Below, one piece after another: positions 34,979-47,391 of a DNA stretch of 64,000 nt. The translations under genes and the position numbers were made by a program. The stretch is from Ehretia macrophylla (lineage: Eukaryota; Streptophyta; Magnoliopsida; Boraginales; Ehretiaceae), in the NCBI GenBank assembly GCA_037974665.1, contig CM075771.1:37432425-37496424 (forward strand). Direction: 5' to 3'. The notes beneath the pieces are model-generated. The model was not told the origin of the DNA. It searched no databases and was given only the letters and a program-made list of their open reading frames with translations. Every line of letters begins with the position of its first letter. Position 1 is the first letter of the stretch.

Positions 34979-35536
34979 ATTTTCAATTTTTTTTGCCCCG
35001 GTTAGGGTTGCCAAGATAATTTATCCACCACATTTATATTATCGAATCCCACGGCACCTTGGGCAAGACAACTTTGCTTCACTTGGAGGCTGGGCCAACA
35101 AACCGAGTGTGTAGTGCTTGTGACCAAGTCTCCGTCGCTCCGGTGCCCATAACTTTTGATCCGTAAGGAGTTGCACGGCGCACAACATACCGTTGCAATG
35201 CTCTCTGAGAGCTCTACGACGGAGGAATCCAGCTTGCTTGCTATGCCCATTTTTGGAGCCAAAAATCGAACGTTTTCACCAGTTTCGGGCTACTTTTATT
35301 CATTTGCTCTGTTTTTTCGTCCCGGATCGTACGTTGTGAGCTGTTAAAAGGATGACAACCTTACTCGCGGGACGTTAGCGGGCCCTACAATGCGTCGATA
35401 TCAAGTCTTGCGAGCATGCTGCATTGTTGAAGCGGATGGGTTGTCGTTAAGCCCATTAGGCCTTCTGAATGGGCCATCTCTCTAGGTTGGGACTGTGAAC
35501 CGTTAACACATAAAGGAATTGTGACCTCAACATGAT

Positions 35537-35655
35537 TGGTGCGATCATACCAGCACTAATGCACCGGATCCCATTAGAACTCCGAAGTTAAGCATGCTTT
35601 GGTGAGAGTAGTACTAGGATGGGTGACCCACTGGGAAGTCCACGCGTTGCACCCC
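35537..35655 (+). rRNA. 5S rRNA gene, copy 21
   Basis: Full length. Deviations include G1T, C39T, G58A, C67T and changes at 96, 106 and 109. Confidence 0.91.
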
Positions 35656-36213
35656 CCTTTTCAATTTTTTTTGCCCTGGTTAGGGTTGCCAAGATAATTT
35701 ATACACCACATTTCTATTATCGAATCCCAAGACACCCTGGGCAAGACAACTTCGCTTCACTTGGAGGCTGGGCCAGCAAACCGAGGGCGTAGTGCTTGTG
35801 ACCAGGTTTCCATCGCTCCGGTGCCCATAACTTTGGATCCGTGAGGAGTTGCGCGGCGCACAGCATACCGTTGTAAAGCTTTCTGAGTGCTCTACGACGG
35901 AAGAATCCAGCTTGCTTACTATGCCCATTTTTAGAGCCGAAAATCGAACGTTTTCACCAATTTCGGGCCACTTTTCTTCATTTGCTCTATTTTTTTGTCC
36001 TGGATCGTACATCGTTAGCTGTTAAAAGGACGACAACCTTACTCGCAGGACATTAGACGGCCCTACAATGCGTCGATATCAAGTCTTGCAAGGATGCTAC
36101 ATTTTGAAGCGGATGGGTTGTCGTTAAGCCCATTAGGCCTTCTGAATGGGCCATCTCTGTAGGATGGGACTATGAACCGTTAACACATAAAGGAATTGTG
36201 CCCTCAACATGAC

Positions 36214-36332
36214 GGGTGCGATCATACCAGCACTAATGCACCGGATCCCATCAGAACTCCGAAGTTAAGCATGCTTGGGCGAGAGTAGTACTAGGATTGG
36301 TGAACCCCTGGGAAGTCCTCGTGTTGCACCCC
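36214..36332 (+). rRNA. 5S rRNA gene, copy 22
   Basis: Full length with only three deviations: G58A, G85T, C91A. Among the closest to consensus in the window. Confidence 0.94.
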
Positions 36333-36891
36333 CCTTTTCAATTTTTTTTGCTCCGGTTAGGGTTGCCAATATAATTTATCCACCACTTTTCTATTATCAA
36401 AACCCACGATACCCTGGGCAAGACAACTTCACTTCATGTGGAGGCTGGGTCAGTAAACCGAGGGCGTAGTGCTTGTGACCAAGTCTCCGTCACTCCGGGG
36501 CCCATAACTTTTGATCCGTAAGAAGTTACGCGGTGCACAGCATACCGTTGCAAAGTTCTCCGAGAGCGCTACGACAAGGGCAGCCAGCTTGCTCGTTGTG
36601 CCCCTTTTTGGAGCCCAAAATCAAATGTTTTCACTAGTTTCAGGCCACTTTTCTTCTTTTGCTCTGTTTTTCTGTCCCGGATCGTACGTCGTGAGCTGTT
36701 AAAAGGACGACAACCTTACTCGCGGGATATTAGAGGGCCCTACAACGCGTCGATATCACGTCTTGCGAGGATGCTGCATTGTTGAAGCAGATGTGTTGTC
36801 GTTAAGCCCATTGGGACTTTTGAATGGGCCATCTCTCTAGGCTGGCACTGTGAACTATTAACATATAAAGGAATTGTGCCCTCAACTTGAC

Positions 36892-37010
36892 GGGGGTGAT
36901 CATACCAGCACTAATGCACCGAATCCCATCAGAACTCTGAAGTTAAGCGTGCTTGGGCGAGAGTAGTACGAGGATGGGTGACCCCCTCGGAAGTCCTCGT
37001 ATTACACCCC
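36892..37010 (+). rRNA. 5S rRNA gene, copy 23
   Basis: Full length. Deviations: T4G, C6T, G31A, C47T, T79G, G97C and changes in the last 10 bases (ATTACACCCC). Confidence 0.9.
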
Positions 37011-37568
37011 CCTTTTCAATTTTTTTTTCTCCGGTTAGGGTTGCCAAGATACTTTATCCACCACATTTCTATTATCGAATCCCACGACACTTTGGGCAAG
37101 ACAACTTCGCTTCATGTGGAGGCTGGGCTCGCAAACCGAGGGCGTAGGGCTTGTGACTAGGTCTCCGGTGCTCCGGTGCCCATAACTTTTGATCCGTAAG
37201 GAGTTACGCGGTACATAACATACCGTTGCAAAGCTCTCTGAGTGCTCTACGATGAGGGCAGCCAGCTTGCTAGCTATGCCCTTTTTTGAGCCCAAAATCG
37301 AACATTTTCATCAGTTTCGGACCACTTTTCTTCTTTTCCACTGTTTTTTCGTCACGGATCGTACGTCATGAGCTGTTAAAAGGATGACAACCTTACTCGC
37401 GTGACATTAAAGGGCCCTATAATGCGTCGATATCACGTCTTGCGAGGATGCTGCGTTGTTGAAGTGGATGGGTTGTCGTTAAGCCCACTGAGCCTTCTGA
37501 ATGGGCCATCTCTCTAGGCTAGGACTGTGAACCATTAACACATAAAGGAATTGTGCCCTCAACAAGAC

Positions 37569-37687
37569 AAGTGCGATCATACCAGCACTAATGCACCGAA
37601 TCCCATCAGAACTCCGAAGTTAACCGTGCTTGGGCGAGAATAGTACAAGGATGGGTGACCCCCTGGGAAGTCCTTGTGTTGCACCCC
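37569..37687 (+). rRNA. 5S rRNA gene, copy 24
   Basis: Full length. Deviations include G1A, G2A, G31A, G56C, G71A, T79A and C107T. Confidence 0.91.
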
Positions 37688-38246
37688 CCTTTTCAATTTT
37701 TTTTGCTCCGGTTAGGGTTGCCACGATACTTTATCCACCACATTTCTATTATCGTATCCCACGGCACCCTGGGCAAGACAACTTCGCTTCACGTGGTGGC
37801 TGGGCCAGCAAACCGAGAGCGTAGTGCTTGTGACCAGGTCTCCGTCGCTCCCGTGCCCATAACTTTTGATCCGTAAGGAGTTAAACGGTGCACAACATAC
37901 CGTTGCAAAGCTCTCCGAGAGCTCTACGACGAAGGCAGCTAGCTTGCTCGCTGTGCACATTTTTGGAGCCCAAAATTGAACGTTTTCACCAGTATCGGGC
38001 TATTTTTCTTCTTTTGCTATGTTTTTCCGTCCCAGATCGTACGTCGTGAGCTATTAAAAGGATGACAACCTTACTTGCAGGACATTAGAGGGCCCTACAA
38101 TGCGTCGATATCACGTCTTACGAGGATGCTACGTTGTTGAAGCAGATGGGTTGTCGTTAAGCCCATTGGGCCTTCTGAATGGGCCATCTCTCTAGGCTCG
38201 GACTTTGAACCGTTAACACATAAAGGAATTGTGCCATCAACTTCAC

Positions 38247-38364
38247 GGGGGCGATCATACCAGCACCAATGCACCAAATCCCATTAGAACTCTGAAGTTA
38301 AGCGTGCTTGGGCGAGAGTAGTACTAGGATGGTGACCCCCTGGGAAGTCCTCGTGTTTCACCCC
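38247..38364 (+). rRNA. 5S rRNA gene, copy 25 (1-bp deletion in C box)
   Basis: 118 bp. One G is missing from GGATGGGTGACC (GGATGGTGACC), with T4G, T22C, GG to AA near 30-31, C39T and an altered 3' end. Confidence 0.9.
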
Positions 38365-38923
38365 GCTTTTCAATTTGTTTTGCTCCGGTTAGGGTTTCCA
38401 AGATATTTTATCCACCACATTTCTATTATCGAATCCCACGGCACCTTGGGCAAGACAACTTCGCTTCACGTGGAGGATGGGCCAGCAAACCGAGGGCGTA
38501 GGGCTTGTGAACAGGTCTCTGTCGCTCCGGTGCCCATAATTTTTGATCCGTAAGGAGTTACGCGGCGCACAACATGCTGTTGCAAAGCTCTCCGAGAGCT
38601 CTACGACGGGAGTAGCCAGCTTGCTCGTTGTGCCAATTTTTTGAGCCCAAAATTGTACTTTTTTATCAGTTTTGGGCCACTTTTCTTATTAAGCTCTGTT
38701 TTTCCGTCCCGGATCGTACATCGTGAGCTGTTAAAAGGACAACATCCTTACTCGTGGGACATTAAAGGGACCTACAACGCGTCGATATCACGTCTTGCGA
38801 GGTTGCTGCGTTGTTGAAGCAGATAGGTTGTCGTTAAGCCCATTGGGCCTTCTGAATGTGCCATCTCTCTGGGCTGGGACTGTGAATCGTTAACACATAA
38901 AGTAATTGTGCCATCAACATGAT

Positions 38924-39042
38924 GGGTGCGATCATACCATCACTAATGCATCGGATCCCATCAGAACTCCGAAGTTAATCGTGCTTGGGCGAGAGTAGTA
39001 CTGGGATGGGTGACCCCCTGGGAAGTCCTCGTGTTGCACCCC
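38924..39042 (+). rRNA. 5S rRNA gene, copy 26
   Basis: Full length with four or five deviations: G17T, C28T, G56T, A80G. Confidence 0.93.
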
Positions 39043-39600
39043 CCTTTTCGATTTTTTTTGCTCCGGTTAGTGATGCCAAGATACTTTATCCACTACATTT
39101 CTATTATCAAATCCCACGGTACCTTGGGCAAGACAATTTCTCTTCACGTGGAGGCTGGGCCAGCAAACCGAGGGCGTAGGGCCTGTGACCAGGTCTCCGT
39201 CGCACCGGTGCCCATAACTTTTGATCCGTAAGGAGTTACATGGCGCACAACATACCATTGCAAAGCTCTCCAAGAGCTCTACGACAAGGGCAGCTAGCTT
39301 GCTTGCTATACCCTTTTTGGAACCCAAAATTGAACATTTTCATCAGTTTCTGGCCACTTTTCTAGTGTTGCTCTGTTTATTCATCCCGAATCGTACGTCG
39401 TGAGCAGTTAAAAGGATGACAACCTTACTCGCGGGACATTAGAGGGTCCTACAATGCGTCGATATCGTGTCTTGCGAGGATGCAGCGTTGTTGAAGTAGA
39501 TGGGTTGTCGTTAGGCCCATTGGGCCTTCTGAATAGGCCATCTCTCTAGGCTGGGACTGTGAACCGTTAACACATAAAGGAATAGTGCCATCAACAAGAT

Positions 39601-39719
39601 AGGTGCGATCATACCAGCACTAATGCACCGGATCCCATCATAACTCCGTAGTTAAGCGTGCTTGGGCGAGAGTAGTACTAGGATGGGTGACCCCGTGGGA
39701 AGTCCTCGTGTTGCACCCC
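39601..39719 (+). rRNA. 5S rRNA gene, copy 27
   Basis: Full length with four or five deviations: G1A, G41T, A49T, C95G. The downstream spacer lacks 194 bp. Confidence 0.92.
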
Positions 39720-40083
39720 ACTTTTCAATTTTTTTTGCTCCGGTTAGGGTTGCCAAGAGCTCTATGACGGGGGCTGCTAGCTTACTTGTTGTGCCCTTTT
39801 TGATGCCCAAAATCGAACGTTTTCATCAGTTTCGGTCCACTTTTATGTTTTTACTCTATTTTTCAGTCCCGGATCGTACATCGGGAGCAGTTAAAAGGAC
39901 TACAACCTTGTTTGCGAGACATTAGAGGGCCCTACAACACGTCGACATCACGTATTGCGAGGATGATGCATTTTTGAAGCGGATGGGTTGTCGTTAAGCC
40001 CATTGGGCCTTCTGAATTGGCCATTTCTCTAGGTTGGGACCGTGAACCATTAACACATAAAGGAATTGTGCCGACAACATGAC

Positions 40084-40202
40084 AGGTGCGATCATACCAG
40101 CACTAATGCAGCGGATCCCATTAGAATTTCGATGTTAAACGTGCTTGGGTGAGAGTAGTACTAGGATGGGTGACCCCCTAGGACGTCCTCGTGTTGCACC
40201 CC
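40084..40202 (+). rRNA. 5S rRNA gene, copy 28
   Basis: Full length. Deviations include G1A, C28G, C39T, changes at 45-50 (ATTTCGATG), C67T, G97A and A101C. The shared position-41 to 50 region is heavily altered. Confidence 0.89.
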
Positions 40203-40761
40203 CCTTTTCAATTTTTTTTTGCTCCGGTTAGGGTTGCCAAGATACTTTATCCACCACATTTCTATTATCGAATCCCATGGCACCTTGGGCAAGACAACTT
40301 CGCTTCACGTGGAGGATGGGCCAGCAAACCTAGGGCGTAGGGCTTGTGAACAGGTCTCCGTCGGTCCGGTGCCCATAACTTTTGATCCGTAAGAAGTTTC
40401 GCGGCGTACAGCATACCATTGCAAAGCTCTCCAAGAGTTCTACGACGGGGGCAGCCAGCATGCTCGCTATGCCCTATTTGGATCCAAAAATTGAACGTTT
40501 TCATCAGTTTCGGGCCACTTTTCTTGTTTTGCCCTAATTTTTCATTCCGGATCGTACGTCGTGAGCTGTTAAAAGGACGACAACCTTACTTGGGGGACAT
40601 TAGAGGGCCCTACAACGCGTCTCTATCACGTCTGTCAAGGATGCTGCATTGTTGAAGCGGATGGGTTGTCGTTAAGCCTATTGTGCCTTCTAAATGGGCC
40701 ATCTCTCTAGGCTGGGACTGTGAACCGTCAACACATAAAGGAATTGTGCCCTCAACATGAC

Positions 40762-40880
40762 CGGTGCAATGATACCAGCACTAATGCATCGGATCCCATC
40801 AGAACTCCGAAGTTAAGCGTGCTTGGGCGAGAGTAGTACTAGGATGGGTGACCCATTGGGAAGTCCTCGTGTTGCAACCC
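40762..40880 (+). rRNA. 5S rRNA gene, copy 29
   Basis: Full length. Deviations: G1C, G7A, C10G, C28T, C94A, C95T, C116A. The central region and most of the internal promoter match consensus. Confidence 0.92.
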
Positions 40881-41438
40881 ACTTTTTAATTTTTTTTGCT
40901 CCGGTTAGGATTGCCCAGATACTTTATCCACCACATTTCTATTATCGAATCCCACGGCCCCTTGGGCAAGAAAACTTCACTTCACGTGGATGCTGGGCCA
41001 GCAAACCGATGGCGTAGGGCTTGTGACCAGGTCTCCGTCGCTCCAGTGCCTATAACTTTTAATCCGTAAGGAGTTACGTGGCGCACAGCCTACCGTTGCA
41101 AAGCTCATCGAGGGCTCTACGACGGGGGCAGCAAGCTTGCTTGCTGTGCCCTTTTTGTAGCCCAAAATCGAACGTTTTCATCAGTTTCAGGCCACTTTTC
41201 TAATTTTGCTTTGTTTTTTCATCCCGGATCGTACATCGTGAGCTGTTAAAAGGACGACAACCTTAGTTACGGGACATTAGAGGGTCCTACAACGCGTCGA
41301 TATCACGTCTTATGAGGATGCTGCGTTGTTAAAGCGGATGGGTAGTCGTTAAGCCCATTGGGCCTTCTGAATGGGCCATCTCTCTAGGCTGTGTCTGTGA
41401 ACCGTTAACACATAAAGGAATTATGCCCTCAACCTGAC

Positions 41439-41557
41439 ATGTGCTATCATACCAACAGTAATGCACCAGATCCCATCAGAACTCTGAAGTTAAGTGTGCT
41501 AGGGCTAGAGTAGTAGTAGGATGGGTGACCCGTTGGGAAGTCTTCTTGTTGCACCCC
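41439..41557 (+). rRNA. 5S rRNA gene, copy 30
   Basis: Full length but about 14 deviations, including G1A, G2T, G7T, G17A, C20G, T62A, C79G and changes in the C box. The most diverged of the full-length copies. Confidence 0.87.
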
Positions 41558-42115
41558 CTTTTTCAATTTTTTTTTCTCCGGTTAGGGTTTCCAAGATACT
41601 TTATCCACCACATTTCTATTATCGAATCCTACAGCACCTTGGGCAAGACAACTTCGCTTCATGTGGAGGCTGGGCCAGCAAACCGAGGCCGTAGGGCTTG
41701 TGACCAGGTCTCCGTCGCTCCGGTGCCCATAACTTTTCATCCGTAGGGAGTTACGCGGCGCACAGCATACCGTTGTAAAGCTCTCTGAGAGCTCTACGAC
41801 GTGGGTAGCAAGCTTGCTCGCTTTGCCTTTTTTTGAGCCCAAAATCGAATGTTTTCATCAGTTTCGGGCCACTTTTCTATTTTTCCTCTGTTTTTCCGTC
41901 CCGAATCGTACGTCGTGAGCTGTTAAAAGGATGACAACCTTACTTGCGGGACATTAGTGGGCCCTACAATGCGTCGATATCACGTCTTGCGAGAATGCTG
42001 CGTTGTTGAAGCAGACGGGTTGTCGTTAAGCCCATTCGGCCTTCTGAATGGGCCATCTCTCTAAGTTGGGACTGTGAACCGTTAACACATAAATGAATTG
42101 TGCCCTCAACATGAC

Positions 42116-42234
42116 AGGTGCGATCATACCAGCACTAATGCACCGGATCCAATCAGAACTCGGAAGTTATGTGTGCTTGGGTGAGAGTAGTACTAGGATG
42201 GGTGATCCCCTAGGAAGTCCTCGTGTTGCACCCC
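42116..42234 (+). rRNA. 5S rRNA gene, copy 31
   Basis: Full length. Deviations include G1A, C36A, C47G, A55T, C57T, C67T, C91T and G97A. Confidence 0.91.
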
Positions 42235-42792
42235 CCTATTCAATTTTTTTTGCTCTGGTTAGGGTTGCCAAGATACTTTATCTACCACATTTCTATTATC
42301 GAATCCCACGGCACCTTGTGCAACACAACTTCGCTTCACGTGGAGGCTGGGCCTGCAAACTGAGGGTGTAGGGCTTATGACCAGGTCTCCGTCGCTCCGG
42401 TTCCCATAACTTTTGATCCGTAAGGAGTTACGCGGCGCACACCATATCGTTGCAAAGCTCTCCAAGAGCTCTACGATGGGGGCAGCCAGCTTGCTCGCTG
42501 TGCCCTTTTTGGAGCCCAAAATTGAACGTTTTCATCAATTTCGGGCCAGTTTTCTACTTTTGCTCTGTTTTTCCGTCCGGGATCGTACGTCGTGATCTGT
42601 TAAAACGATGACAACCTTACTCGCGGGACATTAGAGGGTCCTACAACGCGTCAATATCACGTCTTGCGAGGATGCTGCATTGTTGAAGCGGATGGGTTGT
42701 CGTTAAGCCCATTGGGCCTTCTGAATGGGCCATCTCTCTAGGCTAGGACTGTGAACCGTTAACACATAAAGGAATTGTGCCCTCAACATGAC

Positions 42793-42911
42793 GGGTACAA
42801 TTATACCAGCACTAATGCACCGGATCCCATCAGAACTCCAAAGTTAAGTGTGCTTGGGCGAGAGTAGTACTAGGATAGGTGACCTCCTTAGAAGTCTTCG
42901 TGTTGTACCCC
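42793..42911 (+). rRNA. 5S rRNA gene, copy 32
   Basis: Full length. Deviations include G5A, G7A, C10T, G48A, C57T, G85A, C93T and a changed C-box end (TTAGAAGTC). Shares CCTCCT with the copy at 33521. Confidence 0.9.
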
Positions 42912-43472
42912 CTTTTCAAATTTTTTTGCTTCGGTTAGGGTTGCCAAGATACTTTTATCCACCACATTTCTATTATCGAATTCCACGGCACCTTGGGCAA
43001 GACAACTTCACTTCACGTGGAGGCTGGGCCAACAAACCGAGGGCGAAGGGCTTGTGACCAGGTGTCCGTCGCTCCGGTGCCCATAACTTTTGATCCGTAA
43101 AGAGTTACGCGGTGCACAACATACTGTTGCAAAGCTCTCCGAGAGCTCTACGACGGGGCAGCTAGCTTGCTTGCTTGCTTTGCCCGTTTGGGAGCCCAAA
43201 ATCGAACTTTTTCATCAGTTTTGGGCCACTTTTCTTATTTAGCTCTGTTTTTTCGTACCGGATCATACATCATGAGCTGTTGAAAGGACGACAACCTTAC
43301 TCGCGGGATATTAGAGGTCCCTACAACGCATCGATATCATGTCTTGCGAGGATGCTGCGTTGTTGAAGTGGATGGGTTGTCGTTAAGCCCATTGGGCCTT
43401 ATGAATTGGCCATCTCTCTAGGCTAGGACTGTGAACCGCAAACACATAAAGGAATTGTGCCCTCAACATGAC

Positions 43473-43591
43473 GGGTGTGATCATACCAGTACTAATGCAC
43501 CGGATCCAATTAGAACTCCGAAGTTAAGCGTGCTTGGGCAAGAGTAGTACTAGGATGGGTGACCCCCTGGAAAGTCCTCGTGTTGTACCTC
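43473..43591 (+). rRNA. 5S rRNA gene, copy 33
   Basis: Full length. Deviations include C6T, C18T, C36A, C39T, G68A, G99A, C114T and an altered end. Confidence 0.9.
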
Positions 43592-44150
43592 ATTTTTCAA
43601 TTTTTTTTGCTCCGGTTAGGGTTGCAAAGATACTTTATCCACCACATTTCTAATATCAAATCCCACAGCACATTGGGCAAGACAACTTCGCTTCACGTGG
43701 AGGCTGGGCCAGCAAACCGAGGGCGTAGGGCTTATCACCAGGTCTCCTTCGCTCCGGTGCCCATAACTTTTGATCCGTAAGGAGTTACGCAGCGCACAAC
43801 ATACCGTTACAAAGCTCTCCAAGAGCTCTACAACGAAGGCAGCTAGCTTGATCGCTTTGCCCCTTTTTGGAGCCCAAAATCTAATGTTTTCATCAGATAC
43901 CGGCCACTTTTCTTAATTAGCTCTGTTTTTTCATCCCAGATCGTACGTCGTGAGCTGTGAAAAAGAAGACAACCTTACTAGCGGGACATTAGAGTGCCCT
44001 ACAACGCGTCGATATCACGACTTGCGAGGATGTTGCATTGTTGAAGCAGATGGGTCGTCGTTAAGCCCATTGGGCCTTCTGAATGGGCCATCTCTCTAGG
44101 CTGGGACTGTGAACCGTTAACACATAAAGGAATTGTACCCTCAACATGAC

Positions 44151-44269
44151 GGGTGCGATCATACCAGCACTAAATCTCCGGATTTCTTTAGAACTCCGAA
44201 GTTAAGTGTGCTTGGGCGAGAGTAGTACTAGGATGGGTGACCCCTTGGGAAGTCCTCATGTTCCACCCC
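44151..44269 (+). rRNA. 5S rRNA gene, copy 34
   Basis: Full length. Positions 24-40 are heavily altered (AATCTCCGGATTTCTTTAG), with C57T and changes at 108 and 113. The internal promoter is nearly intact. Confidence 0.89.
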
Positions 44270-44827
44270 TCTTTTCAATTTTTTTTGCTCCGATTAGGGT
44301 TGCCCAGATACTTTATTCACCATATTTCTATTATCGAATCCCCTGGCACCTTGGGCAGGACAACTTCGCTTCACATGGAGGCTGGACGAACAAACCGAGG
44401 GCGCAGGGCTTGTGACCAGGTCTCCATCGCTTCGGTGCCCATAACTTTTGATCCGTAAGGAGTTACGCGGCGCACAGCATACCGATGCAATGCTCTCTGA
44501 GAACTATACGACGGGGGCAGCAAGCTTGCTCGTTGTGCCCTTTTTGGAGCCCAATATCGAACGTTTTCATCAGTTTCGGGCCACTTTTGTATTTTTGCTC
44601 TGTTTTTCTATCCCGGATCGTATGTCGTGAGCTGTTAAAAGGATGACAACCTTACTCACGAGACATTAGAGGGCCCTACAACAAATCAATATCACATCTT
44701 CCAAGGATGCTGCGTTGTTGAAGCGGATGGGTTGTCGTTAAGCCCATTGGTCCTTCTGAATGTGCCATCTCTCTAGGCTAGGACTGTAAACCGTTAACAC
44801 ATAAAGGAATTGTGCCCTCAACATGAC

Positions 44828-44947
44828 GAGTGTGATCATACTAGCACTAATTCACCGGAACCCATAAGAACTCCGAAGTTAAGCCTGCTTGGACGAGAGT
44901 AGTACTAGTATGGGTGACCCCCCAGGGAAGTCCTCGTGTTGCACCCA
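44828..44947 (+). rRNA. 5S rRNA gene, copy 35 (1-bp insertion)
   Basis: 120 bp. An extra C lies in the C box (GACCCCCCAGGG). Other deviations include G2A, C6T, G25T, T33A, G58C, G66A and G82T. Confidence 0.89.
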
Positions 44948-45505
44948 TCTTTTAAAATTTTTTTGCTCCGGTTTGGGTTGCCAAGATACTTTATCCACCA
45001 CATTTCTATTATCGAATCCCACGGCACCTTGGGCAAGACAAGTTCGCTTCACATGGAGGCTGGGCATGCCAACCGAGAGCGTAGGGCTTGTGACCAGGTC
45101 TCCGTCGCTCCGGTGCCCATAACTTTTGATTCGTTAGGAGTTACGCAGTGCACAACATACCGTTACAAATCTCTACAAGAGCTCTACGACGGGGGTAGCC
45201 AACTTGTTCACTGTGCCCTTTTTGGAGACCAAAATTGAACATTTTCATCAGTTTCGGGCCACTTTTCTATTTTTGCTCTGTTTTTCCATCGCGGATCGTA
45301 TATCGTCAGCTATTAAAAGGACGACAACCTTACTCACGGGACATTAGAGGGCCCTACAACGCGTCCATATCATGTCTTGTGAGGATGCTGCGTTGTTGAA
45401 GCGGACGGGTTGTCGTTAAGCCTATTGGGCCTTCTGAATGGGCCATCTCTCTAGGCTGGGACTGTGAACCGTAAACACATAAATGAATTGTGCCCTCAAC
45501 ATGAC

Positions 45506-45624
45506 CGGTGCGATGATACCTGCACTAATGCACCGGATAGCATCAGAACTCCGAAGTTAAGCGTGCTTAGGCTAGAGTAGTACTAGGATCGGTGACCCCT
45601 TGGGAAATCCTCGTGTTGCACCCC
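45506..45624 (+). rRNA. 5S rRNA gene, copy 36
   Basis: Full length. Deviations: G1C, C10G, A16T, CC to AG at 34-36 (GGATAGCATC), G64A, G69T, G85C, C95T, G102A. The GATGATACC plus GGATAGCATC signature is shared with the copy at 52202. Confidence 0.9.
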
Positions 45625-46181
45625 CCTTTTCAATTTATTTTGCTGCGGTTAGGGTTGCCAAGATACTTTATCCACCAAATTTCTATTATCGAATCCCACG
45701 GCACATTGGCAAGACAACTTCGCTTCACGTGGAGGCTGGGCCAGTAAATCGAGGGCGTAGGGCTTGTGACCAGGTCTCCGTCGCTCTGGTGCCCATAACT
45801 TTGGATCCGTAAGGAATTACGCGGCGCACAACATACCATTGCAAAGCCCTCTGAGAGCTCTATGATGGGGGCAACAAGCATGCTCTCTGTGCCCTTTTTA
45901 GAGCCTAAACTCGAACGTTTTCATCAGTTTCGGGCCACTTTTCTATTTTTGCTCGGTTTTTCCGTCTCGGATCGTACGTCGCGAGCTGTTAAAAGGACGA
46001 CAACTTTACTCGCGGGACATTGGAGGGCCCTACAACGCGTCGATATCACATCTTGCAAGGATGCTGCATTATTGAAGCGGATGGGCTGTCGTTAAGCCCA
46101 TTGGGCCTTTTGAATGGGCCATCTCTCTAGGCTGGGACTGTGAACCGTTAACAAATAAATGAATTGTGCCCTCAACATGAT

Positions 46182-46291
46182 GATACCAGCACTAATAAAC
46201 CGGATCCCATCAGAACTCCGAAGTTAAGCGCGCTTGGGTGAGAGTAGTACTAGGAAGGGTGACCCCCTGGGAAGTCCTCGTGTTGTACCCC
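46182..46291 (+). pseudogene. 5S rRNA gene, copy 37, 5'-truncated
   Basis: The first nine or so bases are gone: CAACATGA is followed directly by TGATACCAGC. The gene then runs to TTGTACCCC. Immediately after it, CTGGGAAGA is inserted and about 85 bp of spacer are missing. The transcription start and 5' helix strand are lost. Confidence 0.9.
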
Positions 46292-46788
46292 CTGGGAAGA
46301 TCCCATGGCACCTTGGGCAAGACAACTTTGCTTCACGTGGAGGCTGGGCCAGTAAACTGAGGGCGTAGGGCTTGTGACCAGGTCTCCGTCGCTCCGGTGC
46401 ACATAACTTTTGATCCGTAAAGAGTTACGCGGCGCACAGCATACCGTTGGAAAGCTTTTCGAGAGCTCTACGATCGGGGTAGCAAGCTTGCTTGCTATGC
46501 CCTTTTTGGAGCCCAAAATTTAACGTTTTCATCAATTTCGAGCCACTTTTCTATTTTTTCTATGTTTTTTGGTCCCGAATCGTACGTCGTGAGCTGTTAA
46601 AATTATGACAACCTTAATCGCGGAAATTAGAGGGCCCAACAATGTGTTGATATCCCGTCTTGCAAGGATGCTGCGTTGTTGAAGCGGATGGGTTATCGTT
46701 AAGCCCATTGGGCCTTCTAAATAAACCATCTCTCTAGGCTGGGACTATGTACCATTAACACATAAAAGAATTTTGCCCTCAACATGAC

Positions 46789-46907
46789 GGGTGCGATCAT
46801 ACCAGCACTAATGCACCAGATCCCATCAGAACTCCTTAGTTAAGCGTGCTTGGGCGAGAGTAGTACTAGGATGGGTGACCCCCAGGGAAGTCCTCGTGTT
46901 GCACCAC
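46789..46907 (+). rRNA. 5S rRNA gene, copy 38
   Basis: Full length. Deviations: G30A, GA to TT at 48-49, T96A, C118A. The CTTAGTTAAG variant recurs at 52878 and 54231. Confidence 0.92.
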
Positions 46908-47370
46908 CCTTTTCAATTTATTTTGCTTCGGTTAGGGTTGCCTAGATACTTTATCCACCACATTTCTATTATCGAATCCCACGGCACATTGGGCAAGACA
47001 ACTTCGCTTCACGTGTAGGCTGGGCCAACAAATCGAGGGCGTAGGGCTTGTGACCAGGTCTCCATCGCTCCGGTGCCTATAACTTTTGATCCGTAAGGAG
47101 TTACACGGCGCACAGCATACCGTTGCAAAGCTCTTCGAGAGCTTTACGACGGGGGTAGCTAGCTTGCTCGCTGTACCCTTTTTGTAGCCCAAAATCGACC
47201 ATTTTCATCAGTTTCGGGCCACTTTTATATTTTTGCTCTGTGTTTCCAACCTGGATCGTACGTCATGAGCTGTTAAAAGGACGACAACCTTACTCGCGGA
47301 AATTAGAGGGCCCAACAATGCGTCGATATCAAGTCTTGCGAGGATGTTGCGTTGTTGAAGCGGATGGGTT

Positions 47371-47375
47371 ATCGT
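47371..47375. repeat. Target site duplication, left copy (ATCGT)
   Basis: Perfect match to 51431-51435. Both lie in the spacer phrase GGGTTATCGTTAAGCCC of this unit. Confidence 0.95.
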
Positions 47376-47391
47376 TGTGAGGCCCGACCCC

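Larger units (their letters stand above)
30661..47375 (+). repeat. 5S rDNA tandem array, block 3
   Basis: The largest block, with 25 genes or fragments. It begins with the right duplication CCTAC (30661-30665). Units 33521 to 36214 share spacer variants (AAGATAATTTATCC and GTAGTGCTTGTG), a sign of local homogenisation. A 194-bp spacer deletion follows the gene at 39601, a 3'-truncated gene lies at 34198, and a damaged unit lies at 46182. The block ends at ATCGT (47371-47375), the left duplication of the solo LTR. Confidence 0.95.
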
